Below, piece by piece: positions 63,141 to 64,000 of a stretch of 64,000 bases of DNA; position 1 is the first letter of the stretch, and the number at the start of each line of letters is the position of its first letter. Source of the stretch: Manganibacter manganicus (GTDB lineage: Bacteria > Pseudomonadota > Alphaproteobacteria > Rhizobiales > Rhizobiaceae); the NCBI RefSeq assembly GCF_002075885.1, contig NZ_MDET01000034.1:178586-242585 (forward strand), written 5' to 3'. The notes beneath the pieces were generated by a model that worked only from the letters and a program-made list of their open reading frames with translations, was not told where the DNA came from and ran no database searches. Position numbers and translations under genes: made by a program.

Positions 63141-63578
63141 GTTTGCTTCTCCCCGCTTGAAGAGCGGCTTTCACTTGTCTCGCGTAGGCGGTTGGGATGT
63201 TTTCCGGCAGGTGGGGCTTGCCGCACGTCGCCAATGACGCGGGCCGGCACGCCAGCGACGATGGCAAAATCCGGCACGTCTCGTGTCACCACCGCACCAG
63301 CGCCGACCAGTGCGTTTTCACCGATTGTCACGCCACAGACGATGGTGGAGTTTGAGCCTAGCGAAGCGCCATGTCGAATAAGCGTTGGCATACATTGCCA
63401 ATCGCCGTCGCGCTGCAGCGAACCGTCTTCATTGGTGGCGCGCGGATAAAGGCCGTTGGTGAACATGACGCCATGCGCCACCATCACTTCGTCCTCGATG
63501 GTCACGCCTTCGCAGATAAAGGAATGGGAAGAAATCTTGCAGCGTTCACCGATCGTGCTGTTTTTTTGAATTTCGACA
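63128..63578 (-). pseudogene. 5'-truncated hexapeptide-repeat acetyltransferase (WlbB/WbpD-like)
   Basis: The intact part reads from FVEIQKNSTIGERCKISSHS through DVPDFAIVAGVPARVIGD, which is the left-handed beta-helix of UDP-GlcNAc3NA N-acetyltransferases. The normal N-terminal 25-50 residues (first hexapeptide turns and start codon) are missing, because sequence homology stops at about 63578 and IS-type sequence begins. An open frame continues to 63775 but encodes insertion-element DNA. The catalytic His region (SSHS, GHG-equivalent AHGVMF) is still present, but a functional start is lacking. Confidence 0.8.
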
Positions 63579-64000
63579 AAAGGGTGAGAGCGGCGGTGCA
63601 AAATTCGTCCACGGTAGCGGCGGGATAATCCCGCTGCGGGCGGCGTAAAACCCGGCCACCTATTTTCCTTCTGCAACGAGCGCAGGAGGGTTAGGGGATC
63701 TACACCGTGGAATTGTATCTGAAGGTTCGTCTGGCTTGCTCGGAAGGAATGAGCCGGCGTCAGGCTGCGAAGCATTTCAACATATCGCGCGACAGCGTGG
63801 CCAAGATGCTGTCGTATTCGACGCCGCCGGGCTATCGGCGCCGATCACCGATCCGGAGGCCGAAGCTGGACGCGTTCGTTGCGACCATCGATCGATGGCT
63901 GGATGAGGACGTGAAGGTTCCGCGCAAGCAGCGGCACACGGCCAAGCGTGTGTTCGACCGGCTTCGTGACGAATGCGGGTTCACCGGCGGCTACACGATC
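63579..64000 (+). mobile_element. IS21-family insertion sequence, left end (runs off window)
   Basis: The non-coding left end begins somewhere between about 63578 and 63620, just where the acetyltransferase homology ends. The istA reading frame follows from 63707. The element is on the plus strand and points away from the glycan operon. Its terminal repeat and target duplication could not be confirmed because the right end is outside the window. Confidence 0.75.
63707..64000 (+). CDS. istA: IS21-family transposase IstA, N-terminal fragment
   Basis: These 98 codons start at GTG 63707 and stay open to the edge. VELYLKVRLACSEGMSRRQA and KHFNISRDSVAKMLSYSTPP form the N-terminal HTH, and RKQRHTAKRVFDRL...GFTGGYT is the next conserved block of IstA. 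The DDE catalytic core lies outside the window. IstA works with the IstB ATPase, expected downstream. Confidence 0.9.
   Translation, partial: MELYLKVRLACSEGMSRRQAAKHFNISRDSVAKMLSYSTPPGYRRRSPIRRPKLDAFVATIDRWLDEDVKVPRKQRHTAKRVFDRLRDECGFTGGYTI

Overview
The window is a GC-rich, densely packed stretch of an alphaproteobacterial genome, most likely from Rhizobiales (Mesorhizobium/Phyllobacterium-like). That placement is inferred from gene content: many ABC importers, a TGA-N9-TCA iron box of the RirA type, a 50-bp palindromic repeat of a kind I associate with Rhizobiales, and a DUF1403/ScpB-like pair often seen on rhizobial replicons. No rRNA, tRNA, CRISPR array or replication origin was recognised. 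The gene set reads like an accessory replicon or a catabolic and transport region rather than a core chromosome segment.

Layout. 1-4366: the 5' end of a Rieske oxygenase (minus strand) diverges from a three-subunit molybdenum hydroxylase operon that ends with a MoaD-like gene. 4976-12869: a CUT2 sugar importer, an EryC-like epimerase, a fused DhaK-DhaL kinase, a SIS-domain isomerase and a SorC-type regulator; together they look like a catabolic route for a tetrulose or small ketose. 13099-14187: a bacterial ionotropic-glutamate-receptor-like protein. 14774-24201: an amidohydrolase, a five-gene peptide-type ABC importer, an M81 peptidase and an SDR dehydrogenase. 24407-36467: an iron island with ExbB-ExbD-TonB on the plus strand facing an exporter-fold ABC protein, a siderophore-interacting reductase, FhuBDC, a TonB-dependent receptor and an AraC regulator on the minus strand. 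36728-42629: a LacI regulator and a second CUT2 importer with two permeases, whose promoter carries a perfect 16-bp operator.

42718-49632 is the most striking locus. A LuxR-type protein carries the W57M and Y61W substitutions of the plant-responsive OryR/PipR subfamily. It has no LuxI partner in the window and is divergent from a proline-iminopeptidase-like hydrolase followed by a complete peptide ABC importer. 49633-50655 is a decayed patch with remnants of an IS481-type transposase and an EAL domain. 50656-52521 holds the DUF1403 and ScpB-like pair. 52863-57793 is a third CUT2 importer, with a Tat-type binding protein, coupled to an ArgE-like deacylase. 57797-63578 is a minus-strand surface-polysaccharide operon (nucleotide-sugar oxidoreductase, two DegT aminotransferases, NAD-epimerase, an unrecognised Rossmann-like protein). 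Its first gene, an acetyltransferase, has been cut by an IS21-family element that runs off the right edge.

Overall the region takes up and processes plant- or soil-derived small molecules: sugars or polyols, short peptides or acyl-amino compounds, and xenosiderophores. A recurring design is a strong hairpin directly 3' of each sugar or peptide binding-protein gene.
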